Shown here: positions 8,587 through 18,084 of the stretch, one piece after another
Layout: each line of letters opens with the position of its first letter
Position numbering within the stretch: the stretch's first letter is position 1
Assembly: GCF_003287895.1 (NCBI RefSeq)
Contig: NZ_CP030280.1
Span: 2,917,501 to 2,981,500, forward strand
DNA from: Blautia argi
Lineage (GTDB): Bacteria > Bacillota > Clostridia > Lachnospirales > Lachnospiraceae
Length of the DNA stretch: 64,000 nt
Reading direction: 5' to 3'
Notes under the pieces: generated by a model
Told to the model about the DNA's origin: nothing
Seen by the model: the letters and a program-made list of their open reading frames with translations, nothing else
Databases searched by the model: none
Translations under genes and position numbers: made by a program

Positions 8587-10245
8587 CTATTCTTCATCTT
8601 CCATATCTTCTACTGTAATTTCCATATGCACATTTTGTTCTAATAATTCGTCTACGGAAATCTCAGCCAGACCGCCCTGGCTTTTGCCGGACTCGCTGTC
8701 TTTTAAAATCATTCTAATTTCTACATCTTTTCCTGTTTTCTTCTGCACTGCCTGCTTCAGCATTTCCAGATTCTCAGGATTGTCAATGCAGGTCTGTGCC
8801 AAAAAATTGCGAAATTCCACATAAAGCACAGGTTCACCTGTATTGCCGTCATATTTGGGTGTGGACTCCAAAAGCATACGCTGCAAAAGTCCTTTGGTTT
8901 CACGGATAATGGAATTCCAGTTTTTGCGGATATACTGCAAATCCTCCGGGGCTGCTTTTTCCGGCTTCTGTCCAGGCTGGATATTCTGCATAGAATTTTC
9001 CGTACCTATGCCCGCATCAAATGTTCCTGCTTCCGGGGGATAACCCGGCATCTGTGACACTCCCTGAGGAAAAGGCGCCTGTGCAAACACACCCTTTTCC
9101 AGTTTTTCCTCCAACACGCGCACCCGGTCATATAGGGAATCCAGATTGGTTTCCATAACTGGCTGGCACAGTTTAATCAGGGCAATCTCCACCAGAACCC
9201 GCTTCTGAGAAGCATATTTTATCTGGTTAGACAGCTCAGAAAAAATGCGAATATAGCGCATAAGGGTTTCCGCGTCTGCCATGCAACTCTCTTCCTTCAT
9301 TCTGGCAAGAGTTTCTGCCGAGGCGTCCACAGCCTCCTCTGCATTATCTGATGTGGCAATCAAAAGCAGATTTCGCAAATACCAGATAAAATCTGTGACA
9401 AACTGACTCATTTCCCTTCCCTGAATAAGAATGTCCTCCAGGGTTTTCATTGCCCCTGCGGTATCCTGGGACAGAATTTTCCGCAAAAGACCGCTGAACA
9501 CTTCTGTATCCACTGCCCCCAGATTTTCCAGTACCTTTTCATAAGTCAGGGTTTCCCCCAGATAAAAGGCAATACACTGGTCTAAAAGGGAAAGGGCGTC
9601 ACGCATGGAACCATCTGCAACCTTGGCAATATAACGGATTGCCTTTTCCTCCACATCATTGCCTTCCTTTTTCATTAATTCCATAAGCCGGGCAGCAATG
9701 GTATCTGCTGTAATTCTCCTGAAATCATACCGCTGACACCGGGACAGAATCGTAATGGGAATCTTGTGCGCCTCCGTGGTTGCCAGTATAAAAATAACAT
9801 AAGAGGGCGGCTCCTCCAGTGTCTTCAACAGCGCATTAAAGGCGCCGGTAGACAGCATATGCACCTCGTCTATGATGTACACCTTATACCTGCCCTGGGT
9901 GGGACGATAGGCAACCTCTTCCCGGATTTCCCTGATGTTATCCACACCATTGTTGGACGCTGCATCAATCTCAATCATGTTCATAGAAGTGCCTTCATTA
10001 ATCGCCCGACACGCCGCGCATTCGTTGCAGGGACTTCCATCTATGGGGTGTTCACAATTTACTGCCTTTGCCAGAATTTTGGCAATGGTGGTCTTACCGG
10101 TTCCTCTTGTCCCGCAGAAAAGATATGCATGTCCGATTCTATCAGCTTTTATCTGATTTTTCAATGTTGTTACAATATGTTCCTGTCCTTTTACGTCTTC
10201 AAAGTTCTGGGGACGGAACTTACGGTAAAGAGCTGTATAGCCCAT
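8587..10245 (-). CDS. dnaX: DNA polymerase III subunit gamma/tau
   Basis: 552 residues. The AAA+ clamp-loader core shows YRKFRPQNFEDVKGQEH (~residue 7-23), Walker A GTRGTGKTT (~45-53), a four-cysteine zinc motif around CNECAACRA (~69-80), Walker B IIDEVHML (~115-122) and the sensor-1 LATTEAHKIP segment. After ~residue 370 a Pro/Gln-rich linker leads to a tau-like C-terminal region. No gamma frameshift signal was recognised. The gene begins 21 nt after pfkA and heads the dnaX-ybaB-recR cluster. Confidence 0.97.
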   Translation of the reverse strand: MGYTALYRKFRPQNFEDVKGQEHIVTTLKNQIKADRIGHAYLFCGTRGTGKTTIAKILAKAVNCEHPIDGSPCNECAACRAINEGTSMNMIEIDAASNNGVDNIREIREEVAYRPTQGRYKVYIIDEVHMLSTGAFNALLKTLEEPPSYVIFILATTEAHKIPITILSRCQRYDFRRITADTIAARLMELMKKEGNDVEEKAIRYIAKVADGSMRDALSLLDQCIAFYLGETLTYEKVLENLGAVDTEVFSGLLRKILSQDTAGAMKTLEDILIQGREMSQFVTDFIWYLRNLLLIATSDNAEEAVDASAETLARMKEESCMADAETLMRYIRIFSELSNQIKYASQKRVLVEIALIKLCQPVMETNLDSLYDRVRVLEEKLEKGVFAQAPFPQGVSQMPGYPPEAGTFDAGIGTENSMQNIQPGQKPEKAAPEDLQYIRKNWNSIIRETKGLLQRMLLESTPKYDGNTGEPVLYVEFRNFLAQTCIDNPENLEMLKQAVQKKTGKDVEIRMILKDSESGKSQGGLAEISVDELLEQNVHMEITVEDMEDEE

Positions 10246-10266
10246 TTGTAAAATCTCCTTTTTTCC

Positions 10267-11346
10267 TTAATCTCCAAAGCTGATGCCAATGCGCTTTGCA
10301 TCTTCTACCAGCTGGTCTGTGGGCGATACCATTTTCAGTTTGCCTGCACATTCTCCCAAAGGCACTTTTTTTACTTTTCCATTAATAATGCCCACCATAT
10401 AGCCATAATCCTCTTCCAGAATCAGCTTGGCTGCCTCTGAGCCCAGACGGGTAGACAAAACACGGTCATAAGGACAGGGACTTCCGCCTCTTTGCATATG
10501 TCCCGGAATGGTAATACGAATATCCAGATTGAGCTTTTTCTGCAGCTCATCTTCCAGCTGGTAGGCAATAGAAGGGTATTTCTTTCTATATTCTTCCTGT
10601 TTTTTCTTCCATTCCTTCTTAGACAGCTTTGCATCTTCTTTGGAAACAGCGCCTTCTGCCACTGCCAGAATGGTAAAGCCTTTTCCGGCGCGGTTTCTCT
10701 TATTAATCGCTTCTACAACTTTGTCAATATCGTACGGAATTTCAGGAATCAGAATAATGTCTGCTCCTCCTGCGATTCCTGCATGAAGGGTCAGCCAGCC
10801 CACTTTATGTCCCATAACCTCTACAATAAAAACACGGCTGTGGGAGGCTGCTGTGGTATGAATACAATCAATGGCATCTGTGGCAATGTTGACCGCACTC
10901 TGAAATCCAAAGGTCATATCCGTACCCCAGATATCATTGTCAATGGTCTTTGGAAGATGAATAATATTCAGACCTTCCTCTCTCAACAGATTGGCTGTTT
11001 TCTGTGTGCCGTTTCCGCCCAGAATTACCAGGCAGTCCAGACGCAGCTTGTGGTAAGTCTGCTTCATGGCTTCCACTTTATCCAGACCTTTTTCATCCGG
11101 CACACGCATAAGCTTAAAAGGCTGGCGGGAAGTTCCTAAAATCGTACCGCCCCTTGTAAGAATGCCGGAAAAATCCTTTGCAGATAACATTCTGTAATTT
11201 CCGTAAATCAGTCCTTTGTAGCCGTCGTCAAAACCATAAACCTCTAACTCATCCAGATTCGCGGTGAGTCCCTTTACTACACCGCGCATGGTAGCATTTA
11301 ATGCCTGGCAGTCGCCACCGCTTGTAAGTAAACCGATTCTCTTCAT
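10267..11346 (-). CDS. pfkA: 6-phosphofructokinase
   Basis: 359 residues from the ATG at 11346, spaced well from an AGGAAG site; an upstream GTG at 11355 is less likely. Family marks: IGLLTSGGDCQALNA at the N-terminus, VILGGNGTQ (~residue 96), LPKTIDNDIWGTD (~118) and a RGGSPCPYDR motif (~298). The residue equivalent to E. coli Gly104 is Gly, as in ATP-dependent enzymes, while the position equivalent to Gly124 is Lys, as in pyrophosphate-dependent and group III enzymes. Phosphoryl donor is therefore uncertain. The gene lies 21 nt upstream of dnaX on the same strand. Confidence 0.93.
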   Translation of the reverse strand: MKRIGLLTSGGDCQALNATMRGVVKGLTANLDELEVYGFDDGYKGLIYGNYRMLSAKDFSGILTRGGTILGTSRQPFKLMRVPDEKGLDKVEAMKQTYHKLRLDCLVILGGNGTQKTANLLREEGLNIIHLPKTIDNDIWGTDMTFGFQSAVNIATDAIDCIHTTAASHSRVFIVEVMGHKVGWLTLHAGIAGGADIILIPEIPYDIDKVVEAINKRNRAGKGFTILAVAEGAVSKEDAKLSKKEWKKKQEEYRKKYPSIAYQLEDELQKKLNLDIRITIPGHMQRGGSPCPYDRVLSTRLGSEAAKLILEEDYGYMVGIINGKVKKVPLGECAGKLKMVSPTDQLVEDAKRIGISFGD

Positions 11347-11487
11347 AAATTCCACTTCCTATTCTGTGTTTTTCTCTGTAATGGTGCTTCTACTTTTTAT
11401 CTCTGATATTTTCAATTATATAATATTTCAGGAACAGGAACAACTGAAAGTTTTGGCTTTATGGAAAACAAAATTTCCCATAAAGTA

Positions 11488-11517
11488 AAGAAGCTGCCGC
11501 ACAAGCGACAGCCCTTC
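11488..11517 (-). terminator. Intrinsic terminator after the FtsX-like permease gene
   Basis: The minus-strand stem GAAGGGCTGTCGC pairs with GCGGCAGCTTC around a TTGT loop, then TTT. It starts at the stop codon of the permease gene. Confidence 0.75.
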
Positions 11518-11518
11518 C

Positions 11519-14500
11519 TTATTCCACACTCTTTAAAGATTCCACCATATCAATCTTCTTCAGTTTAAAATACATAACGCAGTTTACAAATACGGAAAAT
11601 ACACAGGTCAGCGCCGCGCTGTATAAAAAGCTCAGTGGTTCTATGATTCTGGTAAACATAACATCGTCAATTTCTACTGTAGTAATTACATACCTGTGAA
11701 GCACAGCCCCCAGCACAATTCCAACAATAACTCCAATGATGGTCAGAAGGATATTTTCTCTGTATACATAAGCGGAAACCTCTTTATCGTAAAAGCCCAG
11801 CACCTTAATGGTTGCCAGCTCTCTTCTTCTCTCTGTGATATTGATATTATTCAGGTTATACAAGACCACAAAAGCCAGGAGTCCGGCAGAAACAATCAGC
11901 ACCACAATGACAATATCCAGGCTTTCCAGCATATCGTCCAGGCGGCTCTGGAAGTTGTAGGTATAGGATACGTTCAGCACCGCGCGGTTGTCCAATATCT
12001 TTTCTCCTGTTTTTGTCAGTTCTTCTTTATCCTCTGACTTCATCTGAAAATAGAAGTTATTGACTTCCATAGGTTTTCCGTACAGCTTCTCATAGATTTC
12101 CGGGGAAATATAGAGATAGTGTTCCATGTAGTTTTCGCAGATTTGAGTAACGGTCAGTTCTTTCTTCACACCCTCTTCTATTTCTACGGAAATAGTATCT
12201 CCTTTTTCTACATTCATCAGCCTGGCAGCCTTTTCTGTAAGAAAGACATCGTCTTTTCCCAGTTGATAAGCTTTATGTGTTCTTCTGTCCCGGAAACTCA
12301 GAAATTTCTCGTTTTCCTCTCTGTTTAAAGGCGCATACAGGTAAACCTCTTTTTCTGCATTTCCCTTTTCTGCATTTACTCTTTTCAGATATCCCTCTGA
12401 AACCGCTTTGACTTCTTTATCGGTCTGCAGATATTCTCTTAATTTCTCCTTGTCCTTCTTATCCCCGTCTTCGTCCAAAATGACCATTCCGTCATAGAGC
12501 TGCAATTCCTCATACTGAATCCTGGCAATGGAAAAAATAGAATCTCTCAGCCCAAATCCTACAATCATCAGCGCCATACAGCCTCCAATGCCAAATACGG
12601 TCATAAAGAACCTCTTTTTGTAACGAATCAGATTGCGAATGGTAGATTTCCAGATAAAGCCCAACCTTTTCCAGATAAAGGGAACTTTCTCCAAAAAGAC
12701 TCGTTTTCCCTGCTTTGGCGCGGGCGGACGCATAAGCACTGCGGGCTGGGACGCCAACTCCTTGTAGCAGGCCAGCACAGCAGCCGCTACAGTACACACC
12801 AGTGCAGCTCCGGTTGCCATAATTCCGTACTCCCAGTTATAAGGAACCTTGACATCCGGCATATGGGTGTACATAATCTTATAGGCCGTTACTACAATGT
12901 AAGGAAACAGCTTTTCTCCTATCAGCACACCTGCCATACTTCCTCCAAGTGTTGCCAGGAGGGCATAATTTAAATACTTTCCAGCTATACTGAATTTGCC
13001 ATATCCCAAAGCCTTCAGCGTACCTATCTGGGTTCTCTGCTCTTCCACCATACGGGTCATAGTGGTAAGGCTGATAAGGGCTGCCACTACAAAGAACAAA
13101 AGCGGGAACACTTCTCCAATGGCACGGATACGGTCTGCATTATCCCCATATCCGCTATATTCCGGAAGAATACTTCGGTCTTCCACATACCAGTCTGCAT
13201 CTTCGATATCTTTTATCTTCTCCTCTGCGTCCCGAACCTCATCTTCCCCGTCTTTTATTTTCTCTTCAGCCTCTTTTTTGCCCTCTTCATATTCCTTTTT
13301 AGCATCAGCAAGCTTTTGTTCATTTTCCGCAATTTCTTTTTCCGCCTTTTTTATCTCTGCTTCGCCTGCATAGACCTCGCTCCAGCCTGCATCAATCTGC
13401 TGCTGACCTGCATCTGCCTGGCTCTGCCCTGCGGCAAGTTCCTCCTCGCTGGCAGCAAGCTGGGCTCTGGCACTTTCAATGGCTGTTTTTCCTGCTTCCA
13501 GCTGTGCCTTTGCCTCGGCTGCTTCCTGCTGCTTTACATTCAATTCCTCTTCTGCTGCAGCAAGCTGATTGGCTGCCTCCATAAGCCTCGGCTCTGTCTG
13601 GGCAATTATCTGCTGCAGCGCTCCTATCTGCACCTGCACTTCTGCTGCCTCTTCCTCGGAAAGCATACCGGAATCCAAAGACGCCTGCAAAACAGCCAGC
13701 CAGTTTTTTCTTTCTGCAATCTGGGCTGCCTCGGCTTCATACTCTGCCTTTCTTTCATTCAATCCTTTCCAGGCTACGGCAAGCTGGGCTTCGCCTTTCT
13801 CTATTTCTTCCATACCGGCTTTGTACTGCTGATTAAACTCTGCTTCCTTTTCGGCGAATTCTGCTTTGCCCTCTTCCAGTTTTGCCCAACCCTCAGCAAG
13901 CTGGCTTCTGGCTGCGTCTACCTCCTCCTGGCTGGCGTAAAGCTGATTTCTTCCGTCCTTTACCTTTTTCTTTGCAGCGGCAAGAGCATTCTTTCCGTCC
14001 TGAAGCTGCTTTTCACCGTCTTCTATCTGCTTTTTGGCTTCTTCCAGTTCTTCCTTAGCCTCTGCTTTTCCCTCTTCCAGGTCTTTCTTTGCTTTATCTA
14101 ACTCTTCTTTTGCCTCGTTTCGGATTTCATCTGCCCGGAGTTTTCCCTGCTCTTCTCCTATGGCTTCTATTTTTTTCTGTACCCCGGCAACCTTCTTTTC
14201 GTACTCATGGGTAAATGCAGTCAGCTCTTTGGCTCCTTCTACAGAAACATAACATTCTGTATATACGTCCAAAGCGAAATCTTCCGGCAAAACAGCCAGA
14301 AAGCCGTTGACCTCCCCGTTTCCCACCGTACTGCTGCCCCGGCTGAAGGATATATAGGAAGAACTGCTGCCGCTTCCTACAATCTCAAAAGTGTCGGTCT
14401 GAAAGGTATCGGTTACAGGGTCTTTGGTTCCGCTGATAAGCTGAATTTTATCTCCGACCTTCATGTCAGAATTTTCCAGAAAATCCTGGTCTATCAGACA

Positions 14501-14890
14501 TTCTCCCTGCTTTTCGGGCATACGTCCCTGGGCTATGGTGTACTGGTTCATGGAATCCAGGACAGAGGAAACATGAAGCACCTTCTGATTGCCCTTTGTC
14601 TTTACAAGCACATCTGCAGAATAGCCCGGTTCAGCCTTTTCTACTCCTTCTATCTGACGGATTGCCCGGATATTTTCTTCAGACAGCCCCAGAGTTCCCA
14701 TAACCTGAATATCCATAAGCTGCTTGCGGTCAAAATACGCATCTCCCGAATAACGCATATCCGGTTCAGAAGCGCGGATTCCCGAAAAAAACGCCACTCC
14801 CATTGCCACAATAAAGAAAATAGATAAAAACCTTCCCTTACTCTTTCGGATTTCCATAAAGAAATCTTTTCTCATTGCACGTTTTTTCAT
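11519..14890 (-). CDS. FtsX/MacB-type ABC transporter permease with a very long extracellular coiled coil
   Basis: 1123 residues from the ATG at 14890 (an in-frame GTG at 14899 is less well placed for the TAGGTGA ribosome site). TM1 is near residue 25-45. An extracytoplasmic MacB_PCD-like domain follows. Residues ~235-580 are an almost unbroken, Glu/Lys/Ala/Gln-rich heptad coiled coil with recurring LxxG spacing. Then come FtsX core helices at ~610-630, ~655-675 and ~705-725, a second extracytoplasmic domain, and a final FtsX helix set ending at the C-terminus. It pairs with the adjacent ATPase and TetR genes. FtsX-family pumps without transported substrate often transmit force to wall enzymes or expel lipids/antimicrobials; which applies here is unknown. 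Confidence 0.9.
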   Translation of the reverse strand: MKKRAMRKDFFMEIRKSKGRFLSIFFIVAMGVAFFSGIRASEPDMRYSGDAYFDRKQLMDIQVMGTLGLSEENIRAIRQIEGVEKAEPGYSADVLVKTKGNQKVLHVSSVLDSMNQYTIAQGRMPEKQGECLIDQDFLENSDMKVGDKIQLISGTKDPVTDTFQTDTFEIVGSGSSSSYISFSRGSSTVGNGEVNGFLAVLPEDFALDVYTECYVSVEGAKELTAFTHEYEKKVAGVQKKIEAIGEEQGKLRADEIRNEAKEELDKAKKDLEEGKAEAKEELEEAKKQIEDGEKQLQDGKNALAAAKKKVKDGRNQLYASQEEVDAARSQLAEGWAKLEEGKAEFAEKEAEFNQQYKAGMEEIEKGEAQLAVAWKGLNERKAEYEAEAAQIAERKNWLAVLQASLDSGMLSEEEAAEVQVQIGALQQIIAQTEPRLMEAANQLAAAEEELNVKQQEAAEAKAQLEAGKTAIESARAQLAASEEELAAGQSQADAGQQQIDAGWSEVYAGEAEIKKAEKEIAENEQKLADAKKEYEEGKKEAEEKIKDGEDEVRDAEEKIKDIEDADWYVEDRSILPEYSGYGDNADRIRAIGEVFPLLFFVVAALISLTTMTRMVEEQRTQIGTLKALGYGKFSIAGKYLNYALLATLGGSMAGVLIGEKLFPYIVVTAYKIMYTHMPDVKVPYNWEYGIMATGAALVCTVAAAVLACYKELASQPAVLMRPPAPKQGKRVFLEKVPFIWKRLGFIWKSTIRNLIRYKKRFFMTVFGIGGCMALMIVGFGLRDSIFSIARIQYEELQLYDGMVILDEDGDKKDKEKLREYLQTDKEVKAVSEGYLKRVNAEKGNAEKEVYLYAPLNREENEKFLSFRDRRTHKAYQLGKDDVFLTEKAARLMNVEKGDTISVEIEEGVKKELTVTQICENYMEHYLYISPEIYEKLYGKPMEVNNFYFQMKSEDKEELTKTGEKILDNRAVLNVSYTYNFQSRLDDMLESLDIVIVVLIVSAGLLAFVVLYNLNNINITERRRELATIKVLGFYDKEVSAYVYRENILLTIIGVIVGIVLGAVLHRYVITTVEIDDVMFTRIIEPLSFLYSAALTCVFSVFVNCVMYFKLKKIDMVESLKSVE

Positions 14891-14899
14891 GAGCTTCAC

Positions 14900-15604
14900 C
14901 TACCATTCAATGGTTTCTACAGGAATGGGATTTGCGTTCTTTTCCATAGAAGAAACCTTTCCGTTTTTAATATGAATGATACGGTCTGCCATAGGGGCTA
15001 TGGCAGAATTATGGGTAATGACAATCACCGTCATTCCCTTTTTCCGGCAAGTGTCCTGCAAAAGCTTTAAAATAGATTTTCCTGTATTATAGTCCAGCGC
15101 ACCTGTCGGCTCGTCACACAAAAGGAGCTTGGGATTCTTTGCCAATGCCCTTGCAATAGACACTCGTTGCTGCTCTCCGCCGGAAAGCTGCGCCGGGAAG
15201 TTGTTCAGCCTCTCGCCCAGACCAACCTCCTTCAGTACCTGAGCTGCGTCTAAAGGTTCTTTACAAATCTGCAATGCTAGCTCCACATTTTCCAGAGCTG
15301 TCAGATTCTGCACCAGATTGTAAAACTGGAACACAAAGCCAATGTCATCTCTTCTGTATCCTGTAAGCTGTCTGGAATTGTACTTTGCCACATCACTGCC
15401 GTCTACCAGAACTTGTCCCGATGTAGCCGTGTCCATACCTCCAAGAATATTCAGCACTGTAGTCTTCCCGGCGCCGCTTGGACCTACCACAACCACAAAT
15501 TCTCCCTTTTCAATAGAAAAGCTGATACCGTCTGCTGCCCGGATTTCCACTTCTCCCATCTTGTATATTTTTGTCACATTCTCTAACTTTACATAATCTT
15601 TCAT
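14900..15604 (-). CDS. ABC transporter ATPase (MacB/LolD-like)
   Basis: 234 residues with Walker [17 protein letters not shown] (~residue 41-56), Q-loop region FVFQFYNL, signature [15 protein letters not shown] (~143-157) and Walker [13 protein letters not shown] (~163-174), then the H-loop VITHN. The [11 protein letters not shown] form is typical of the MacB/LolD/BceA group paired with FtsX-type permeases. It ends 9 nt before the permease ATG and starts 21 nt after the TetR gene, forming a three-gene operon. Confidence 0.95.
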   Translation of the reverse strand: MKDYVKLENVTKIYKMGEVEIRAADGISFSIEKGEFVVVVGPSGAGKTTVLNILGGMDTATSGQVLVDGSDVAKYNSRQLTGYRRDDIGFVFQFYNLVQNLTALENVELALQICKEPLDAAQVLKEVGLGERLNNFPAQLSGGEQQRVSIARALAKNPKLLLCDEPTGALDYNTGKSILKLLQDTCRKKGMTVIVITHNSAIAPMADRIIHIKNGKVSSMEKNANPIPVETIEW

Positions 15605-15625
15605 GATTTTTCCTCACTGTACTTT

Positions 15626-16207
15626 TTATTGAAGCTGTGTTGCTCCCTGAATCCCCTCTACCAGAAGTCTTCCGGTGATGCCTGCCATCTCCTCAGGGCT
15701 TTGTGAAAAATCCTTTTCCAGCCAATATCGCACAATTCCCAGCACCCCTGCCGTACAATATTGAAACTGCACCTGAAATTCCAGTGAATTTCGATCAAAA
15801 CTTTTGGGATATGCGGCAAGATACCGTTCAAAAACGCTTTCCAGTAAATTTTTGCCGCTGGAAACAATGCTTCTCGTCCGAAGCAGTAGAATACACCATT
15901 CCCGCTTGTCATACAAATAGCGAAAAACCTCTGCTGTAACTGTTTCTACGTTATCCCGCAGTTCCTTTGGCGTATACTTCTCAGTAATATCCTTTACATC
16001 ACAGCACATGGTTTTCTCCATTTCCGACAAAACGGAATACAGGTCTGTGTAATGAAGATAAAACGTATTTCTATGTATATGCGCGGCTTCTGTCAATTCC
16101 CGAATGGAAATCTCGTTTATTTCTTTTTCCTTTGACAATGCGATAAATGCCTGTAAAATATTGGCTTTTGTCTTCTCTGCCCGTTTATCTGTAGTTTCTT
16201 TTTCCAT
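15626..16207 (-). CDS. TetR/AcrR-family regulator
   Basis: 193 residues from an ATG at 16207 preceded by GGGGAAG; an ATG at 16225 would add six residues but has no good ribosome site. The N-terminal helix-turn-helix reads EINEISIRELTEAAHIHRNT (residues ~30-49), followed by the usual FYLHYTDLYSVL helix. The C-terminal half resembles TetR_C type ligand-binding domains of Firmicute regulators. As first gene of the TetR-ATPase-permease operon with a perfect palindrome just upstream, it most likely represses its own operon. Confidence 0.92.
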   Translation of the reverse strand: MEKETTDKRAEKTKANILQAFIALSKEKEINEISIRELTEAAHIHRNTFYLHYTDLYSVLSEMEKTMCCDVKDITEKYTPKELRDNVETVTAEVFRYLYDKREWCILLLRTRSIVSSGKNLLESVFERYLAAYPKSFDRNSLEFQVQFQYCTAGVLGIVRYWLEKDFSQSPEEMAGITGRLLVEGIQGATQLQ

Positions 16208-16230
16208 TTCTGTAAACTTCCCCATTGTTT

Positions 16231-16246
16231 CTGTGCAAATGCACAG
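16231..16246. promoter_or_regulatory. Perfect 16-bp palindrome, probable TetR operator
   Basis: The sequence CTGTGCAAATGCACAG is two perfect 7-bp arms around an AA centre, 24-39 nt upstream of the chosen TetR start. Position and symmetry fit an operator for the adjacent TetR dimer. Confidence 0.65.
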
Positions 16247-16315
16247 TTTTATAAATTTATCTTACTTTCAGGAGGAAAAATTGTCAATAAAAGAAGTATG
16301 AAATATATATAAACA

Positions 16316-16345
16316 GAAAGAGGCTGTCCTCTAAAACAACCTCTT
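16316..16345 (-). terminator. Intrinsic terminator of the first YesN/YesM operon
   Basis: Minus-strand GAGGTTGT pairs with ACAGCCTC across a short loop, followed by TTTCTGTTT, ~20 nt after the histidine kinase stop codon. Confidence 0.7.
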
Positions 16346-16362
16346 CCTTTACTCCTATATGT

Positions 16363-18084
16363 CTAAATAAAAAGTTTCTCTGAAATCTGTTTTCTGATTT
16401 TAATGGTAAAGCACACCATACCGTTTTCTGTAATATGACCGGTAATACCGCACTCCCCATCATAGTACATACGGATTCTTTCCCGAATATTATAAAGTCC
16501 ATAGCCCTTTCCGGGCGTGTTCAGTATTTGCTCTGCCCTTTCCTTATCGAAACGGGAACCGTTATTATAAACATGAAAAATCAGGAAATCCTTTTCGCAA
16601 AGATATTCTATTTTGATTTTTCCCATTTCCTCTTCGCACAGTTCAACCCCATGGCAAATGGCATTTTCTACAATGGGCTGCAGCAGGAAATTTGGCATTC
16701 TGCATTCTCTGCCCTCTTCAGCCAGACTGTACTCCACGCAAAAACTGTTTTCATGAGATTTCAACTGTATTTCCAGGTAAGCCTTTATATTTTCCAGTTC
16801 ATTCTGCACAATGGTTATCTGCTTCCCTCCGTTTAACGCGGTTCGGTAAAATTTTGCCAAAAGGCCTGTAATATCGGCGATTTCGTCCTGTCCAGAGCGA
16901 ATTGCTTTCCACTTAATGCTGGAAAGACAATTATACAGAAAATGTGGATTCATCATTGCCTGCAGAGCCTTCAGCTCCTCTTTTCTTTTTTCCATACCAA
17001 GCTGATACATTTCCTGCATCATGTGATTAATCTTCAGACACATTTTGTTAAAACTTTCTGCCACGATTCCTATTTCGTCCGAATAATCCTCCTCCAGCTT
17101 CACCTGGAAATTTCCCTGTCCCACCTCTTCTGCACAACGCTTTAACTGCAGGATACGGGAACTTAATATCCTGGAGATAACAGTCATCAAAACTGCTGCA
17201 ATTCCCAGACAAATGCCCATAACACACCCTGTAGTCGCCAGAATTTGAATGATTTGTCCTGATATTTCCTCTTTATCAAGGTAATAATAGATGCTCCAGC
17301 CATTACTTAATTTCTCTGAAACCGCCATCATAGCTTTTCCTGTTTCGTAAAAGCCAGGTTCTTCTCCCCCCTTAATCCGAAGTTCCATTTTTTTCTCTAA
17401 AGCATCATTTTTCAGGCTTCGCCTTTTCATAATTTGTCCCTGACTGTCTACCAGAGCAACGCCATTATTCAAATAATCTGATTGATAAATCCCATTAGTC
17501 AGCTCATCGGGAAATACTTCTAATTTCATTACTCCAATGGGCTTTGAAGAAGTTGCAGCATCAAGCAGCATTCTCAGGGCATAGATTCTATCCTCTCTGA
17601 CTACCCATTGCGTCTTGTAATTCTCTGCATTTTCTTCATACCACGCTTGCATTTCAGGTGTCAGAGGCTTTAAAAAACTTCCCAGATCCTGTTCTACATA
17701 TGGGGAAAAAATTTCTATTCCTTTTATATTCTTGTCACTGGATACAAAATACCAGAACGTCGGCTCTACGGAAGTATTCAACTCTTTTACCAGTGCATTT
17801 TTATCCCGTTCACTATTCTCCAGCTTTTCTCTTAGCTTTGCATTGTAAGATAAATATTTAATATTATCATTTTCTCTCTGAATATTACTCTGTAGATTAT
17901 AAGCAATTGACTCCACATTGCTTTCCATTGTATGCCTTGTCTGACGAAGCAGATTTTCTCTGGACACACAGTAGGAATAAATTCCCAGCATCAAAATAGG
18001 GAACAGCACCAGCACCAGATAGCTGATAACCAGTTTTTTCCGAATCGATGCGCATCCATAATACCAATTCCATATTTTTTTCAT
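16363..18084 (-). CDS. YesM-like sensor histidine kinase
   Basis: 573 residues. TM1 at ~18-40 and TM2 at ~278-303 bracket a ~240-residue extracellular sensor (Cache-like). HAMP follows (~305-355), then the LytS/YesM type His_kinase domain with LQAMMNPHFLYNCLSSIKW (His ~residue 389) and a HATPase domain with LLQPIVENAICHG and GYGLYNIRERI. These kinases usually sense an extracellular carbohydrate through a binding protein and control a nearby sugar ABC transporter. The ATG overlaps the response regulator stop by 4 nt. The partner transporter is presumably the 23.9-27 kb system. Confidence 0.93.
   Translation of the reverse strand: MKKIWNWYYGCASIRKKLVISYLVLVLFPILMLGIYSYCVSRENLLRQTRHTMESNVESIAYNLQSNIQRENDNIKYLSYNAKLREKLENSERDKNALVKELNTSVEPTFWYFVSSDKNIKGIEIFSPYVEQDLGSFLKPLTPEMQAWYEENAENYKTQWVVREDRIYALRMLLDAATSSKPIGVMKLEVFPDELTNGIYQSDYLNNGVALVDSQGQIMKRRSLKNDALEKKMELRIKGGEEPGFYETGKAMMAVSEKLSNGWSIYYYLDKEEISGQIIQILATTGCVMGICLGIAAVLMTVISRILSSRILQLKRCAEEVGQGNFQVKLEEDYSDEIGIVAESFNKMCLKINHMMQEMYQLGMEKRKEELKALQAMMNPHFLYNCLSSIKWKAIRSGQDEIADITGLLAKFYRTALNGGKQITIVQNELENIKAYLEIQLKSHENSFCVEYSLAEEGRECRMPNFLLQPIVENAICHGVELCEEEMGKIKIEYLCEKDFLIFHVYNNGSRFDKERAEQILNTPGKGYGLYNIRERIRMYYDGECGITGHITENGMVCFTIKIRKQISEKLFI

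Noticed and set aside
13316..14101. Long open frame (261 codons) on the plus strand opposite the permease coiled coil
   Set aside because: It is the mirror of the Glu/Lys/Ala-rich coiled-coil coding sequence, is Cys/Leu/Phe-rich and has no ribosome site or family likeness.
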